Source of the DNA: Clostridia bacterium
Lineage (GTDB): Bacteria; Bacillota; Clostridia; TANB77; UBA1234
NCBI GenBank assembly: GCA_017469545.1
Contig: JAFUGE010000005.1
Location: 1 to 64,000 of the forward strand
Direction of reading: 5' to 3'
Length of the DNA stretch: 64,000 nucleotides
Within the stretch, counting starts at the first letter, position 1. Every line of letters starts with the position of its first letter. The notes under the pieces are model-generated. The model made no database searches, had not been told where the DNA came from, and worked only from the letters and a program-made list of their open reading frames with translations. Shown one piece after another: positions 14,951 through 23,938 of the stretch. The position numbers and the translations under genes were made by a program.

Positions 14951-16990
14951 TTAACAAATTCTCGTTCCTTCTGGCACCATATCGTCTACGAAAATCACTT
15001 TGCATCCGCAAGCATTGTTTGTGCCCGCAATTAGCATTCCCTCTGAATTTACTCCCGTAATACGCGTAGGCTCTAAGTTTGCCACTACGATAATCTTCTT
15101 TCCTACTAGGTCTTCTGGTTTGTAGTATTTCTTAATCGAAGAAACAATCACTCTTTCTTTCAAGCCGTCAAATAACGTAATCTTATAACAACTATGAGAC
15201 TTCCTAATCTCTTGACATTTCAATACTTTGCAAACTCTCAAGTCTAGCAAGTCAAATTGCTCTTTCGTAATTTGCGGACGTACTTCCTCGACTGGATCTG
15301 GGTCGCCATAAACAATTTCTTCTTCCCCTGCGTGTAGTGCCTTTTCGGCCTCTTCTGCTTTTCTTCTTTCTATCTCCACTTCTTCTTCTGTTTGAGAATA
15401 TGAGAAATCTAGAAGTCCCACGTAAGACGCGCTATCTACGGCACTTAAGAACAAGTATAGCCTTGGCCCTTTCTCTTTATCCATGATTAATTTATAAACA
15501 TTTTTAAAGAAATTGCCCTGAATGCCTTTCAATTCCTTATCCGTTACTTCTGCTTTTAGGCTTCTTTTTGGAATGTCGTAAAGCTCTGTGTTTAACTCTT
15601 CCATTGTGTATCCGCCGGCCTTAATGTAATCGTGTAGCATCTTAATTTGCTCTTTTTCTTCTTCCGACAATGTATTGTACACATCAAAATTACGCGTATC
15701 GCGAAGCCTGTTTACCTGCTCTGGCGCACAATTTTCAAGCCAATATTTTGCTCTATCAAGACGCGACTTGAAGTCTTCGTACTTGTAGTTTAATCCGATT
15801 TTTTCAAACATTGTCTCTAGCATTGGCACGTTAAAGTTCACGATAGAACCAAGCTGTACTAGAAGTGACATCGAAACCGTGCTTAATTTCTTTTCTGGCT
15901 CAATCAAAGCATACTCGTAAATCTCTCTGTTATGCTCGTCTAGTTTGCCCTCCAAATAGTCGTTGTATCCTTTATCAAATTCAAAGTATTGCCTCAAAAT
16001 CACATCGTCGAAGCAAAAATCAAAGGTACGCGTTGGCTCAACCTTCGAATATAGCCATAAAACAACGTCTGGCTCGTATAATTTTAGGATAGCTCCCGGA
16101 GTAAGGTTAAGTCCCGAAGAACCTGACATTTTTCCCGTTAAGCCTTTAATTCCAATAAACTCATAACCCTGGAAGAATGGCGCGTCATAATCAAATATCT
16201 TTTTCGAGATAATTTTACTTGTCTCATAGCTTCCGCCAGGCGCTGCGTGGTCTTTTCCGCCAGGCTCAAAATCAACGCCCTCATAAAGCCATCTCATTGG
16301 CCAGTCTATTTTCCATGCAAGCTTACAGTCGTGGTCTTTCTCAAAATCGAACTCGCCTTTATGACCGCACTTACATTCATATGTTGCATGAATGCAGTCT
16401 TCACTTAATGAAGTAATCGTCGTGGTATCGCGATGGCACTCTGGGCAATATATGCTGACTGGATAATAGTTTTCTCTATCTTCCTCAGAAAGCTCTTGCG
16501 TCTTGAAAGAAGCCAAAATATCAAAGATTTCATATCTCTTTTTTAATGACTCGATAATGTACTTCGTGTACTTTCCGTCTCGATACATTTGCGCTTGATG
16601 GCGATAGTCCATATCAAGCTTGAATGGCTCCACTGCCTCTTCGAATTCTTTCTCGAAATATTCCGCATATGTTTTTGCTTCTCCACCAAAAGGATTTGGT
16701 ACGTCTACATATGGCGCCCCAATATACTTTTCGTAGGCCCCCTCTGGATCAACAGCTTGTACATTGACAGGCACTTTTCTCATTCTATCATATTCGTCCC
16801 ATGAGAATAGTAGCTTTGCTTTCTTCCCTTTCTTACGAAGTGCTTTTACTACCATTAGCGAAGTAGCAATATCTCTAAAATTTCCAATATGAATGCTTCC
16901 TGATGGCGAAATACCCGCAGCGCATACATATTCTTCTTTATCTGGTCTTCTTGCGATAATTTGATCTGCAATTTTTTCTGCCCAAAACAT
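14951..16990 (-). CDS. lysS: Class I lysyl-tRNA synthetase with C-terminal tRNA-binding domain
   Basis: Charges tRNA-Lys with lysine in the cytoplasm. The class I Rossmann fold is shown by [11 protein letters not shown] (HIGH motif, about residue 28 of the chosen start) and [10 protein letters not shown] (KMSKS-type loop). A zinc-knuckle-like set CPECH/CKCGH lies in the insert. This is the archaeal-type LysRS, unrelated to the class II enzyme of most bacteria. Residues about 570-679 form a Trbp111/EMAPII-type domain ([16 protein letters not shown], then [21 protein letters not shown]), as in MetG. I place the start at ATG 16990, which follows AAGGAGTGAGTAAAAAT; an upstream ATG at 17017 has no ribosome site. 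A hairpin repeat separates it from the vanW-like gene upstream. Confidence 0.93.
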   Translation of the reverse strand: MFWAEKIADQIIARRPDKEEYVCAAGISPSGSIHIGNFRDIATSLMVVKALRKKGKKAKLLFSWDEYDRMRKVPVNVQAVDPEGAYEKYIGAPYVDVPNPFGGEAKTYAEYFEKEFEEAVEPFKLDMDYRHQAQMYRDGKYTKYIIESLKKRYEIFDILASFKTQELSEEDRENYYPVSIYCPECHRDTTTITSLSEDCIHATYECKCGHKGEFDFEKDHDCKLAWKIDWPMRWLYEGVDFEPGGKDHAAPGGSYETSKIISKKIFDYDAPFFQGYEFIGIKGLTGKMSGSSGLNLTPGAILKLYEPDVVLWLYSKVEPTRTFDFCFDDVILRQYFEFDKGYNDYLEGKLDEHNREIYEYALIEPEKKLSTVSMSLLVQLGSIVNFNVPMLETMFEKIGLNYKYEDFKSRLDRAKYWLENCAPEQVNRLRDTRNFDVYNTLSEEEKEQIKMLHDYIKAGGYTMEELNTELYDIPKRSLKAEVTDKELKGIQGNFFKNVYKLIMDKEKGPRLYLFLSAVDSASYVGLLDFSYSQTEEEVEIERRKAEEAEKALHAGEEEIVYGDPDPVEEVRPQITKEQFDLLDLRVCKVLKCQEIRKSHSCYKITLFDGLKERVIVSSIKKYYKPEDLVGKKIIVVANLEPTRITGVNSEGMLIAGTNNACGCKVIFVDDMVPEGTRIC

Positions 16991-17082
16991 ATTTTTACTC
17001 ACTCCTTCATGTATCATGTTTTATTTAAAACTATATCACTTTTTATCTCACATTTCCACACTTTTTTGATATTTAAAAATAT

Positions 17083-17109
17083 CGGGCGGCGTGATACGCC
17101 GCCCCTACA
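17083..17109 (-). repeat. Dispersed hairpin repeat after the VanW gene (GGCGGCGT variant)
   Basis: On the minus strand TTGTAGGGGCGGCGTATCACGCCGCCCG begins directly after the stop codon. Relative to the usual copy both stem arms are changed together (GCAGCGT to GCGGCGT and ACGCTGC to ACGCCGC), a compensating change. Confidence 0.85.
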
Positions 17110-17110
17110 A

Positions 17111-18787
17111 TTATTGTGCATATGGACTTTCTGGGCTGTCCCATCCTGTAGGAAGCGATGGTGTTGTTGGATTTTCCGGCGTCGGCTCCTGCGTAGGTTC
17201 TACTACTGCTGGGGTTTCCACTTTCTTTGTTCCTACTTTTACAATTTTGCTTGTTTGCTTATAGCTATCTTTTGACACTAACGTGTTTGAAATTTCATTG
17301 CCATTTGCATCTTTTAATATCTTGTAAGTCTCTGAAACATAGCCATTTAAAGGAGATTGCACTACTTGCGTCTTGCCCTCTTCTAACGTAGGGTCGTTCT
17401 CTGTTACCGTTGTATATGGAATTGTCTTTAAAATGACTGATTTAATTTCTACTTTTGGGTCGTCTGCTTCTTTGATGCCATAAATTGTCGCCGTACAAAT
17501 TCCATTTTTAACAATTGTTTCAATCTTGATTGGCGTTTTTCTGTTATTTTTAAATTTAAAATCAATCGAGCCATATACGACCGTTGCATCTCTTCCCGGC
17601 TCAACATAGCCAGTATGCATCATATGCGCTGCTCTTTGCGTTACTTCTAAGTTTGAAAGTAATACAGAATTGTATAGCGTGCTTGAAACTTGGCAAATTC
17701 CTCCACCCAAGCCGTCTACTACTTTTCCGCCCTCAAATACATGGGCCTCTTTAAATCCGTTTTTGACTGTTCTTTCTCCCACAACCTTATTGTATGAAAA
17801 TTCTTCGTCTGGATATAGGATGGTTCCATTAATGTTTCTTGCTGCCACTTCCAAGTTATTGGCTCTATTTGTATAGTATCTATCATACTTTGTTTGATAG
17901 GTAGCCAATACATCTTTGAATAACACGTTATTTAAGTCCGCTGATTTTACAGTAGGTTCAACTGAAATCATAGCAATTTCCATCGTTTCGCCGTCTGCTA
18001 ACTCTGCATATTTTTGCACTGCCGCCTCTTTATCGAAATAAGAACCATAAACCTCTTGTGTATACTCAAATCCGTCCTCTGTGCTGTACGAAGCATCAAC
18101 CTTTTCCACATAAGTCTCTTCATATAGCTTGTCAAAATCAATTCTTTCTGGCATAGCTACTTCAACTGGAATCTCAATTGTTGTATTTTCGCCATTCAAG
18201 TTAGCATATATTAGGTTTTCTAGCTCTGTTTCTTTGATTCTTTTCCCTTCTTGGCCTTTTTCTATCACAATCTTGTTACCATCAATCGTATATGTATCAT
18301 TCTTTACTGTTGCCCCAACATCTTCGCGGATAGCACTTACCACTTCTTGGAACTTCGACTCGTCAATCGTAGAGCCAATATTAACATCATATTTTTTATT
18401 GAAGTGACTAAATAGGACAGTATAGTTATCGGCAATTAAGTTGCCCGTTCTTCCATATTGATAAGCATTGTCTATCAATCCATTTGGATATGAAACACCC
18501 AAATCCTCGCCCGTTATCGTTTTAGCATAATCGCCTAAGCTTAGCTCAATTTGGCCATTCTTAATGCTATTTAACTGCTCATTTAGTTTATCAGTCGCCT
18601 CTTCTTTCGTTAATCCGCCAACATCAAGCCCGTTAACAGACACTCCTTTTAAAATTTTATTACTTGTTTTATTTGCAATTCCAAAACTTACTGAAACAAT
18701 AATTAGTAATGCTAGTAAAATGCAAAAAACAAGCGCTAATCCCTTAGCTCTTTGCTCATTTTTTCTTGAATATAAAATTTGATTCAT
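17111..18787 (-). CDS. VanW family wall protein with peptidoglycan-binding and G5-like domains
   Basis: A 558-residue membrane-anchored exported protein. After a cytoplasmic start of about 15 residues and one helix (16-37) come two PG-binding-4 type repeats (from VNGLDVGGLTKEEATDKL and the region near residues 180-300). The VanW domain (FSYNKVVGERTVKNGFKEA, GGGICQVSSTLYNSVL) follows, then a G5-like module (about 455-520) and a Pro/Thr-rich tail. VanW proteins accompany some vancomycin-resistance clusters, but stand-alone members like this are common wall proteins in Bacillota and do not imply resistance. Its promoter is not obvious. The XRE gene upstream is on the same strand, with a 120-nt gap. 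Confidence 0.9.
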   Translation of the reverse strand: MNQILYSRKNEQRAKGLALVFCILLALLIIVSVSFGIANKTSNKILKGVSVNGLDVGGLTKEEATDKLNEQLNSIKNGQIELSLGDYAKTITGEDLGVSYPNGLIDNAYQYGRTGNLIADNYTVLFSHFNKKYDVNIGSTIDESKFQEVVSAIREDVGATVKNDTYTIDGNKIVIEKGQEGKRIKETELENLIYANLNGENTTIEIPVEVAMPERIDFDKLYEETYVEKVDASYSTEDGFEYTQEVYGSYFDKEAAVQKYAELADGETMEIAMISVEPTVKSADLNNVLFKDVLATYQTKYDRYYTNRANNLEVAARNINGTILYPDEEFSYNKVVGERTVKNGFKEAHVFEGGKVVDGLGGGICQVSSTLYNSVLLSNLEVTQRAAHMMHTGYVEPGRDATVVYGSIDFKFKNNRKTPIKIETIVKNGICTATIYGIKEADDPKVEIKSVILKTIPYTTVTENDPTLEEGKTQVVQSPLNGYVSETYKILKDANGNEISNTLVSKDSYKQTSKIVKVGTKKVETPAVVEPTQEPTPENPTTPSLPTGWDSPESPYAQ

Positions 18788-18907
18788 ACCAATTTCACCT
18801 TTCTCTTAACATCACATAATTATTTTACCACATGTTTCTACAAAATACAACAAAAAAATAGGAATAAATGCCCAAATTCTCATTCTTTAATATCTATTCG
18901 GATTCTT

Positions 18908-19096
18908 CTAATTAAAGAACACTTCCTCCACACTTCTATCAAGGGCTGTCGCGATTTTATTTAGGACATTCATTGACGGATTATTCCTCGATCCATTCTC
19001 CAAATGGCACAAATACCCGACTGAAATATTCGTAAGAGCTGATAATTGCTTTAACGTAAGTTTTTTCTCTTTTCTATACATTTTCATTCTATTCAT
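18908..19096 (-). CDS. Small XRE-family transcriptional regulator
   Basis: A 62-residue helix-turn-helix protein: helices LTLKQLSALTNISVGYLCHLEN and the following NGSRNNPSMNVLNKIATALD are the classic Cro/C1 HTH (SM00530) with little else. Start ATG 19096 lies 8 nt after GAGGAGGTACAAAGG. It is transcribed away from the XRE-S24 gene at 19262, and the shared 165-bp gap probably contains operators for both. A repressor of its own or the neighbouring promoter is likely. Confidence 0.85.
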   Translation of the reverse strand: MNRMKMYRKEKKLTLKQLSALTNISVGYLCHLENGSRNNPSMNVLNKIATALDRSVEEVFFN

Positions 19097-19193
19097 TTTC
19101 CTTTGTACCTCCTCTTACTTGCCTTACGGACAAATTTTATCACTAATTAGCCTTTGGGTCAATGGATTTTTGGCAAAAAAACAATTTTACTGC

Positions 19194-19222
19194 TAGACAA
19201 AATCAAAATCTTTGTATATAAT
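19194..19222 (+). promoter_or_regulatory. Promoter for the XRE-S24 regulator
   Basis: TAGACA (19194-19199) and TATAAT (19217-19222) with a 17-bp spacer, in the gap between divergent regulators. Confidence 0.75.
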
Positions 19223-19261
19223 AGATTCAGAAAAAGAAACTGTAGGAGGGAATGATTTAAT

Positions 19262-19831
19262 ATGGTTGGAAAAATAATACGTCAAGAAAGAATAAAACAA
19301 AAGGTAAAATCAAAAGATTTAGCGGCTGCAGCAGGTGTTGACACAGGACATCTTTCTCACATTGAGAAAGGAATTCGTAATCCTAGCAAAACAATTCTAG
19401 CAAAAATTTGTGAGGAATTAAATTTATCATATCAGTTTATGCTAAACATTTCTCAAAATGCGGTTGACGAAGATTCAGAAGCATACGATGTTACAAGCAA
19501 TGTGCCATACGATAAAGTTTTGTATGCTGAAAACTTTAAATTGATGGATTGTCCAAAAGGAGTATCTGGCGCTTCTTTCATTACAAAAATGAAAGATGAG
19601 TCTATGGCGCCAGACATCAAGAAAGGCGCAGTTTTGTACGTGCACTACACTTCTGTGATTAATCCTGGAGACATTTGTCTAGTGATGTACAATGGCGAAG
19701 CTCTTGTAAGAAAAGTCAATATGGACGAGAAACACTTTACTTTATCTGCTGTTAGCAAAGAAGTAAAAGACATTGTCGTTTCTGTTGACGACCAAAACTT
19801 CAATATTGTTGGAACCATTATTCTTTCATAA
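19262..19831 (+). CDS. XRE HTH plus S24 peptidase regulator (LexA/CI-like)
   Basis: A 189-residue two-domain protein. Residues 3-60 form an XRE HTH (RQERIKQKVKSKDLAAAAGV, then HLSHIEKG). Residues about 90-189 form a LexA/UmuD-type S24 domain with the nucleophile Ser in DESMAPDIKKG and the general-base Lys in GEALVRKV. This is the architecture of phage CI repressors and stress regulators that inactivate themselves by RecA-stimulated cleavage; whether this one cleaves is not shown by sequence. Start follows AGGAGGGAATGATTTAAT. Its immediate downstream neighbour is a carbohydrate-binding-module protein, not a phage gene, so a chromosomal regulator is more likely than a prophage remnant. Confidence 0.9.
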   Translation: MVGKIIRQERIKQKVKSKDLAAAAGVDTGHLSHIEKGIRNPSKTILAKICEELNLSYQFMLNISQNAVDEDSEAYDVTSNVPYDKVLYAENFKLMDCPKGVSGASFITKMKDESMAPDIKKGAVLYVHYTSVINPGDICLVMYNGEALVRKVNMDEKHFTLSAVSKEVKDIVVSVDDQNFNIVGTIILS

Positions 19832-19913
19832 AAAATTGAAAAAAATATTGATTATTTAAAACATTAATAATATAATTGTTGTAACAAAAGATAAAATTTA
19901 AGGAGTGAATGGT

Positions 19914-20375
19914 ATGACAACGCAAAGTACTTTATTTTTCGAGACAGATAATTTGATAGAAGGAAAGACAGTGAAGCTTACATACAACGGTACTTTAGCA
20001 CAAAATGGTGCAAATGAAATTTATGTACATTTTGGATTTGGATTGCTTTGGAACAACTTACAAGAAATAAAATTAGATAAAGTGGACGATCATTTCGAAA
20101 CAGAAATTACGCTAACTTCTTGTGAAGATATTAATTTCTGTTTTAGAGACGAAAATAATAATTGGGATAATAATGATACGAAGAATTATTCAGCCCCAAT
20201 TACGAAAGAAGAAGTAACAGTTGTAAAGCTTGAAAATACTGCTATTGAAGTTCCAAGACTAAAGAAATCATATTTGATTGCAAAGAAAATTAAAATTGCT
20301 TTTTATAAAACAATTTCTTTCCTATCAAAGGCATTCACTGGCGAATGGAAAAAGAAAAAAGTAGAAAATAATTAA
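19914..20375 (+). CDS. Small cytoplasmic protein with CBM25/53-like starch-binding module
   Basis: Start ATG 19914 sits 8 nt after AAGGAG; an in-frame GTG at 19905 overlaps that site and is less likely. The 153-residue product has no signal peptide. Residues about 10-105 look like a CBM25/CBM53-type module: GKTVKLTYNGTLAQNGANEI, YVHFGFGLLWNNLQEI, and FCFRDENNNWDNND. The lysine-rich tail (KKIKIAFYKTISFLSKAF) is amphipathic and could bind a membrane. Related cytoplasmic CBM proteins are frequent in clostridia and may bind glycogen; the role here is unproven. A strong terminator follows. Confidence 0.65.
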   Translation: MTTQSTLFFETDNLIEGKTVKLTYNGTLAQNGANEIYVHFGFGLLWNNLQEIKLDKVDDHFETEITLTSCEDINFCFRDENNNWDNNDTKNYSAPITKEEVTVVKLENTAIEVPRLKKSYLIAKKIKIAFYKTISFLSKAFTGEWKKKKVENN

Positions 20376-20380
20376 TGGAT

Positions 20381-20408
20381 AGCGGACTTAAAGAGGTCCG
20401 CTGTTTTT
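20381..20408 (+). terminator. Terminator after the CBM gene
   Basis: AGCGGAC and GTCCGCT pair around TTAAAGAG, followed by GTTTTTAAA. Confidence 0.85.
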
Positions 20409-20419
20409 AAAATGTGTCG

Positions 20420-20446
20420 CGGGCAGCTTTACATAGCTGCCCTGCA
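20420..20446 (+). repeat. Dispersed hairpin repeat (divergent copy)
   Basis: CGGGCAGCTTTACATAGCTGCCCTGCA: stem GGGCAGCT/AGCTGCCC. It lies before the SDR gene and is in the less common orientation relative to the upstream gene. Confidence 0.7.
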
Positions 20447-20470
20447 ATGATATTTGGGAGGGTATGAAGT

Positions 20471-21193
20471 ATGAAAAACGTATTAATTACAGGTGGCTCA
20501 AGAGGCATCGGCAGAAAAATGGTATACAAGTTTGCAGAGGCTGGTTACAATGTCATTTTAAATTATAATCAATCAGAAGTTTCGGCAGTAGAAATACAAA
20601 GGGAATTCAAAAATGTAAAAGCGTTTCGCGCAGATGTTTCTAATCGTGAAGAAGTGCAAGAAATGTTTGAGTTTGCTAGGAAGAAGTTTAAGGATGGCAT
20701 TGATATTTTAATTAATAATGCAGGCGTTTCTTGTACAGGATTGTTGCAAGACGTTACAATGGAAGAATGGAATAATTTAATGGCAGTTAATTTGAATGGC
20801 GTATTTTACTGTACACAAGAAGTTTTGCCCGATATGATTGCCAAGCATTCTGGAAAGATTATCAATATTTCTTCAATTTGGGGAATGGTTGGCGCTGCTA
20901 ATGAAGTGGCTTACTCTACTTCTAAGGCCGCGATTATTGGTATGACAAAGGCTCTTGCTAAAGAAGTTGGCCCAAGCCACATCAATGTCAATTGCATTGC
21001 GCCAGGCATTGTTATGACGGATATGGTAAGCGAATACACACTAGAAGAATTTGATGCGATTAGAGAGCAAATTCCTCTTGGCAAAATTGGTTCCACAGAG
21101 GATGTCGCAAATTTGGCACTTTATTTAGCTAGCGACGCTGGCAACTATATCACAGGGCAAGTCATTTCTCCAAATGGTGGATGGGTTATATAA
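20471..21193 (+). CDS. fabG: Short-chain dehydrogenase/reductase, FabG-like
   Basis: A 240-residue NAD(P)H-dependent Rossmann-fold enzyme. TGGSRGIGRKM (residues 6-16) is the cofactor loop, NNAGVS near 83-88 the structural motif, and Ser in ISSIWG with YSTSK (near 150) completes the Ser-Tyr-Lys triad. APGIVMTDM follows. It resembles 3-oxoacyl-ACP reductase FabG most, which reduces the beta-keto group in fatty-acid elongation, but no other fab genes are adjacent, so it may reduce another substrate. Start ATG follows GGGAGGGTATGAAGT. It converges with the Mg2+ ATPase gene, with a hairpin repeat between them. Confidence 0.85.
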   Translation: MKNVLITGGSRGIGRKMVYKFAEAGYNVILNYNQSEVSAVEIQREFKNVKAFRADVSNREEVQEMFEFARKKFKDGIDILINNAGVSCTGLLQDVTMEEWNNLMAVNLNGVFYCTQEVLPDMIAKHSGKIINISSIWGMVGAANEVAYSTSKAAIIGMTKALAKEVGPSHINVNCIAPGIVMTDMVSEYTLEEFDAIREQIPLGKIGSTEDVANLALYLASDAGNYITGQVISPNGGWVI

Positions 21194-21201
21194 AACATAA
21201 A

Positions 21202-21228
21202 CGGGCAGCGTATTACGCTGCCCCTACA
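21202..21228 (-). repeat. Dispersed hairpin repeat between convergent genes
   Basis: CGGGCAGCGTATTACGCTGCC followed by CCTACA. On the minus strand TGTAGGGG begins 2-3 nt after the stop of the Mg2+ ATPase gene. Confidence 0.88.
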
Positions 21229-21230
21229 TT

Positions 21231-23849
21231 TTACAACCATTCTCCATTTTTCTTAATATAAATTCTCTTGTAAATTTGAATGAATCCAATATACACTAGC
21301 ATTAATACTGCAATCCAAAGCAAATATTGATATGGCAATCTGCTCAAATCAAATGCAGTCGCAATATTCGTAAAGGAAATTAGAATGGCAATTAGCACAA
21401 TCGAAAACGTCGAAATCAGTAATTGCTTTGAAGATTTACTCTCCACAAATGGTATTTTATCCGTCCTAATCATATGAATAATCAGCGTTTGCGAAAGAAT
21501 GCCGAAAACAAACCAGCCGCTCTGGAATAGTATCGCTTTCTCCAAAATATTATATTGAAATACAAACCACAATACAGCAAAGCATAAAATATCTAGCACA
21601 GTACTAATTATTCCAAACGCAAACATAAACTTCTTAATCCCTTTGGTATTCCACGTCTTCGGCTTTTTGATATATTCACTATCCACATTATCAAATGGCA
21701 TTCCAATTTGCGCCAAATCGTTTAACAAGTTTTGTATCAAAATGTGCACTGGTAGCATTGGCAAGAACGGCAAGAATAGACTGGCAATAATCACCGATAG
21801 CATATTACCAAAGTTGCCGCTAGCCGCCATTTTAATATACTTTAACAGATTGGTAAAAGTCTTTCTACCCGTAATAACGCCCTCTTCTAAAACATTCAAA
21901 TCTTTTTCAAGCAAAATAATATCCGCCGTCTCTTTTGCAATGTCAACCGCTGTATCGACTGAAATTCCTACGTCTGCCTGCTTTAGTGGTGGACTATCAT
22001 TGATACCATCTCCCATATAGCCTACGGTATTGCCATTTTCTTGGTACAACCTTACAATTCTTTGTTTCTGCAGTGGCGACAATTTCGAATATAGACGACA
22101 TGTCTTTACTTGTTCTTTTAACTCTTCGTCACTAAGCTCTTCTATTTGCTTGCCCGTTAATCGATTCTCTACAGCAATTCCTAATTTGTTGCAAACATTA
22201 ACAGCAACTCCCTCACTATCTCCTGTCAAAACCACTGTCTCTACTCCGTGAGACTCTAGCGCCGCGATGGCCTGCTTGGCGCTTTCCTTTGGCGGATCCA
22301 AAAATGCCACAAATCCGATTAACACCATATTACTTTCGTCTTGCACACCGAATGTTTCCACGTCGTGAATTTCATTCTTCTGCGCCACAGCAACAACTCT
22401 CAAGCCCTCATTGTTGTTTCTCTCATAAACTTCATACGCTTTTTTTCTTAATTCGTCCGTAAATTCTACTGCCGTTCCGTCCAAATCAATAAAGGAGCAA
22501 ATCGACATAATCTCGTCAACCGCGCCTTTCGTAATCAATTGGCGCTTCCCATTTTCGTCTCGTAAAACGACACTCATTCTTCTTCTAGTAAAGTCAAATG
22601 GAATTTCGTCTTCTCTTACGTACTTTTCTTTCAAAATATTGAGATTTTCTTTTTCCGCTCTCGCAATGATAGCTACATCAATCAAATTTTTAAGCCCCGT
22701 TTGGAAATAGCTATTTAAAAACGCGTGCCTCAAAATTCTCAAGCTTTCATTGCCTAGTACATCCATATATCTTTCTAACACAATTTCGTCTTCCGTTAGT
22801 GTACCCGTCTTATCTGTACATAAAATATTCATTTGCCCAAACGTTTGAATCGCGCTAAGTCTCTTCACGATCGTCTTCTTTTTAGACATCTCCACAGCGC
22901 CTTTGGCAAGCGTCGAAGTCGTAATCACTGGAAGCATTTCCGGCGTTAGTCCAACGGCAATCGTAATCGCAAAAATAAGCGACGACCAAAAATCATTTTT
23001 CGTTAAAACATTGCTAATCAATATAATTGGCACCATTACTAGCATAAATCTAATCAGTAGCATACTAATATCGTCAATACCTTTTTCAAAGCTGTTCTTC
23101 TCGTTCACACTATACATTGACTTCGCCATACTGCCAAAATACGTATCGTTTCCCGTTGTTAGCACTACGGCCGTGGCACTGCCGCTGACTACGTTCGTGC
23201 CCATAAACCCAATGTTAGAAAGTTCTGTAATATCCTCGTCACTCTTGCAATAACTAAATTTCTCTACCGGATTGGACTCGCCTGTAAGAGATGCCTGGTC
23301 TATGAATAAGTCTTTCGTCTCAAAAAATCTCACGTCCCCCGGGATCATATCTCCTGACGATAACTTCACAATATCACCAGGCACAATCTCTTCCACATCT
23401 ACGGTCGATTGCACTTCGTCTCGGATGACCTCCATCTTGTTGTTAATCATTTTCTTTAGCTTCTTCGCCGCATTGTCGGACTTCATTTGCTCTCTTAAAG
23501 AAATAATCGCAGAAATGAAAACCGTGCTAATAATCAAAATAAAAGTGGCATAGTCTTTTTCACTAGCAAGCACGACGTCCGTCACAAAAGTAATCGCAGC
23601 CACAATCAGCAAAACAATATTAAACGGATTGACAATCGCTTCTTTTAATTGATGCAATAGCGTATTTTCATTCTCTATCTCGACGGTATTCCTACCGTAC
23701 TCTTCCAGCCTGTCGTCAACATCTACAATACTCACTCCGGCATACGAAGTGTTTAAGTTCTCAAACAAATCTTCTAGTGGCAATTTGCTATTTTCTCTCA
23801 AACTCATTTCAACATTTTTTTGTTTCTCTTTCAAAGTTTCTTTTTTCAC
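21231..23849 (-). CDS. mgtA: Mg2+-importing P-type ATPase (P3B, MgtA/MgtB-like)
   Basis: I choose GTG 23849, 7 nt after GACGAGGGGGCGG, giving 872 residues, the family's usual length; an upstream ATG lacks a ribosome site. Visible: phosphorylation site DKTGTLTEDE, TGES in the actuator domain, the hinge GDGINDSPPLKQADVGIS, and helices of the membrane domain including LTPEMLPVI. The LTPEMLP motif is the ion-site signature that sets Mg2+ importers apart from Ca2+ or Na+ pumps. No Mg2+ riboswitch was visible in the short gap upstream, and the DUF421 gene lies immediately upstream on the same strand. Confidence 0.92.
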   Translation of the reverse strand: MKKETLKEKQKNVEMSLRENSKLPLEDLFENLNTSYAGVSIVDVDDRLEEYGRNTVEIENENTLLHQLKEAIVNPFNIVLLIVAAITFVTDVVLASEKDYATFILIISTVFISAIISLREQMKSDNAAKKLKKMINNKMEVIRDEVQSTVDVEEIVPGDIVKLSSGDMIPGDVRFFETKDLFIDQASLTGESNPVEKFSYCKSDEDITELSNIGFMGTNVVSGSATAVVLTTGNDTYFGSMAKSMYSVNEKNSFEKGIDDISMLLIRFMLVMVPIILISNVLTKNDFWSSLIFAITIAVGLTPEMLPVITTSTLAKGAVEMSKKKTIVKRLSAIQTFGQMNILCTDKTGTLTEDEIVLERYMDVLGNESLRILRHAFLNSYFQTGLKNLIDVAIIARAEKENLNILKEKYVREDEIPFDFTRRRMSVVLRDENGKRQLITKGAVDEIMSICSFIDLDGTAVEFTDELRKKAYEVYERNNNEGLRVVAVAQKNEIHDVETFGVQDESNMVLIGFVAFLDPPKESAKQAIAALESHGVETVVLTGDSEGVAVNVCNKLGIAVENRLTGKQIEELSDEELKEQVKTCRLYSKLSPLQKQRIVRLYQENGNTVGYMGDGINDSPPLKQADVGISVDTAVDIAKETADIILLEKDLNVLEEGVITGRKTFTNLLKYIKMAASGNFGNMLSVIIASLFLPFLPMLPVHILIQNLLNDLAQIGMPFDNVDSEYIKKPKTWNTKGIKKFMFAFGIISTVLDILCFAVLWFVFQYNILEKAILFQSGWFVFGILSQTLIIHMIRTDKIPFVESKSSKQLLISTFSIVLIAILISFTNIATAFDLSRLPYQYLLWIAVLMLVYIGFIQIYKRIYIKKNGEWL

Positions 23850-23898
23850 GTTATCCGCCCCCTCGTCTTGCAAACCTATTTCGCCCTTATCATAACAC

Positions 23899-23932
23899 AA
23901 AAGCAAGCAATTATCAAACAATTACTTGCTTT
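23899..23932. terminator. Hairpin between the DUF421 and mgtA genes
   Basis: AAAGCAAG pairs with TTGCTTT, extended by ATT/AAT, around ATCAAAC. The T-run on the minus strand is short (CTTTTG), so it may only partly terminate. Confidence 0.5.
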
Positions 23933-23938
23933 AAAAAG

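Noticed and set aside
17111-18787. A vancomycin-resistance determinant
   Set aside because: Stand-alone VanW proteins with G5 domains are common wall proteins; vanA/H/X or vanR/S genes are absent.
19097-19831. A prophage centred on the XRE-S24 repressor
   Set aside because: No phage structural, lysis, replication or integrase genes are nearby.
23850-23938. A magnesium riboswitch before the Mg2+ ATPase gene
   Set aside because: The gap is under 90 nt and holds only a weak hairpin; none of the M-box structure is visible.
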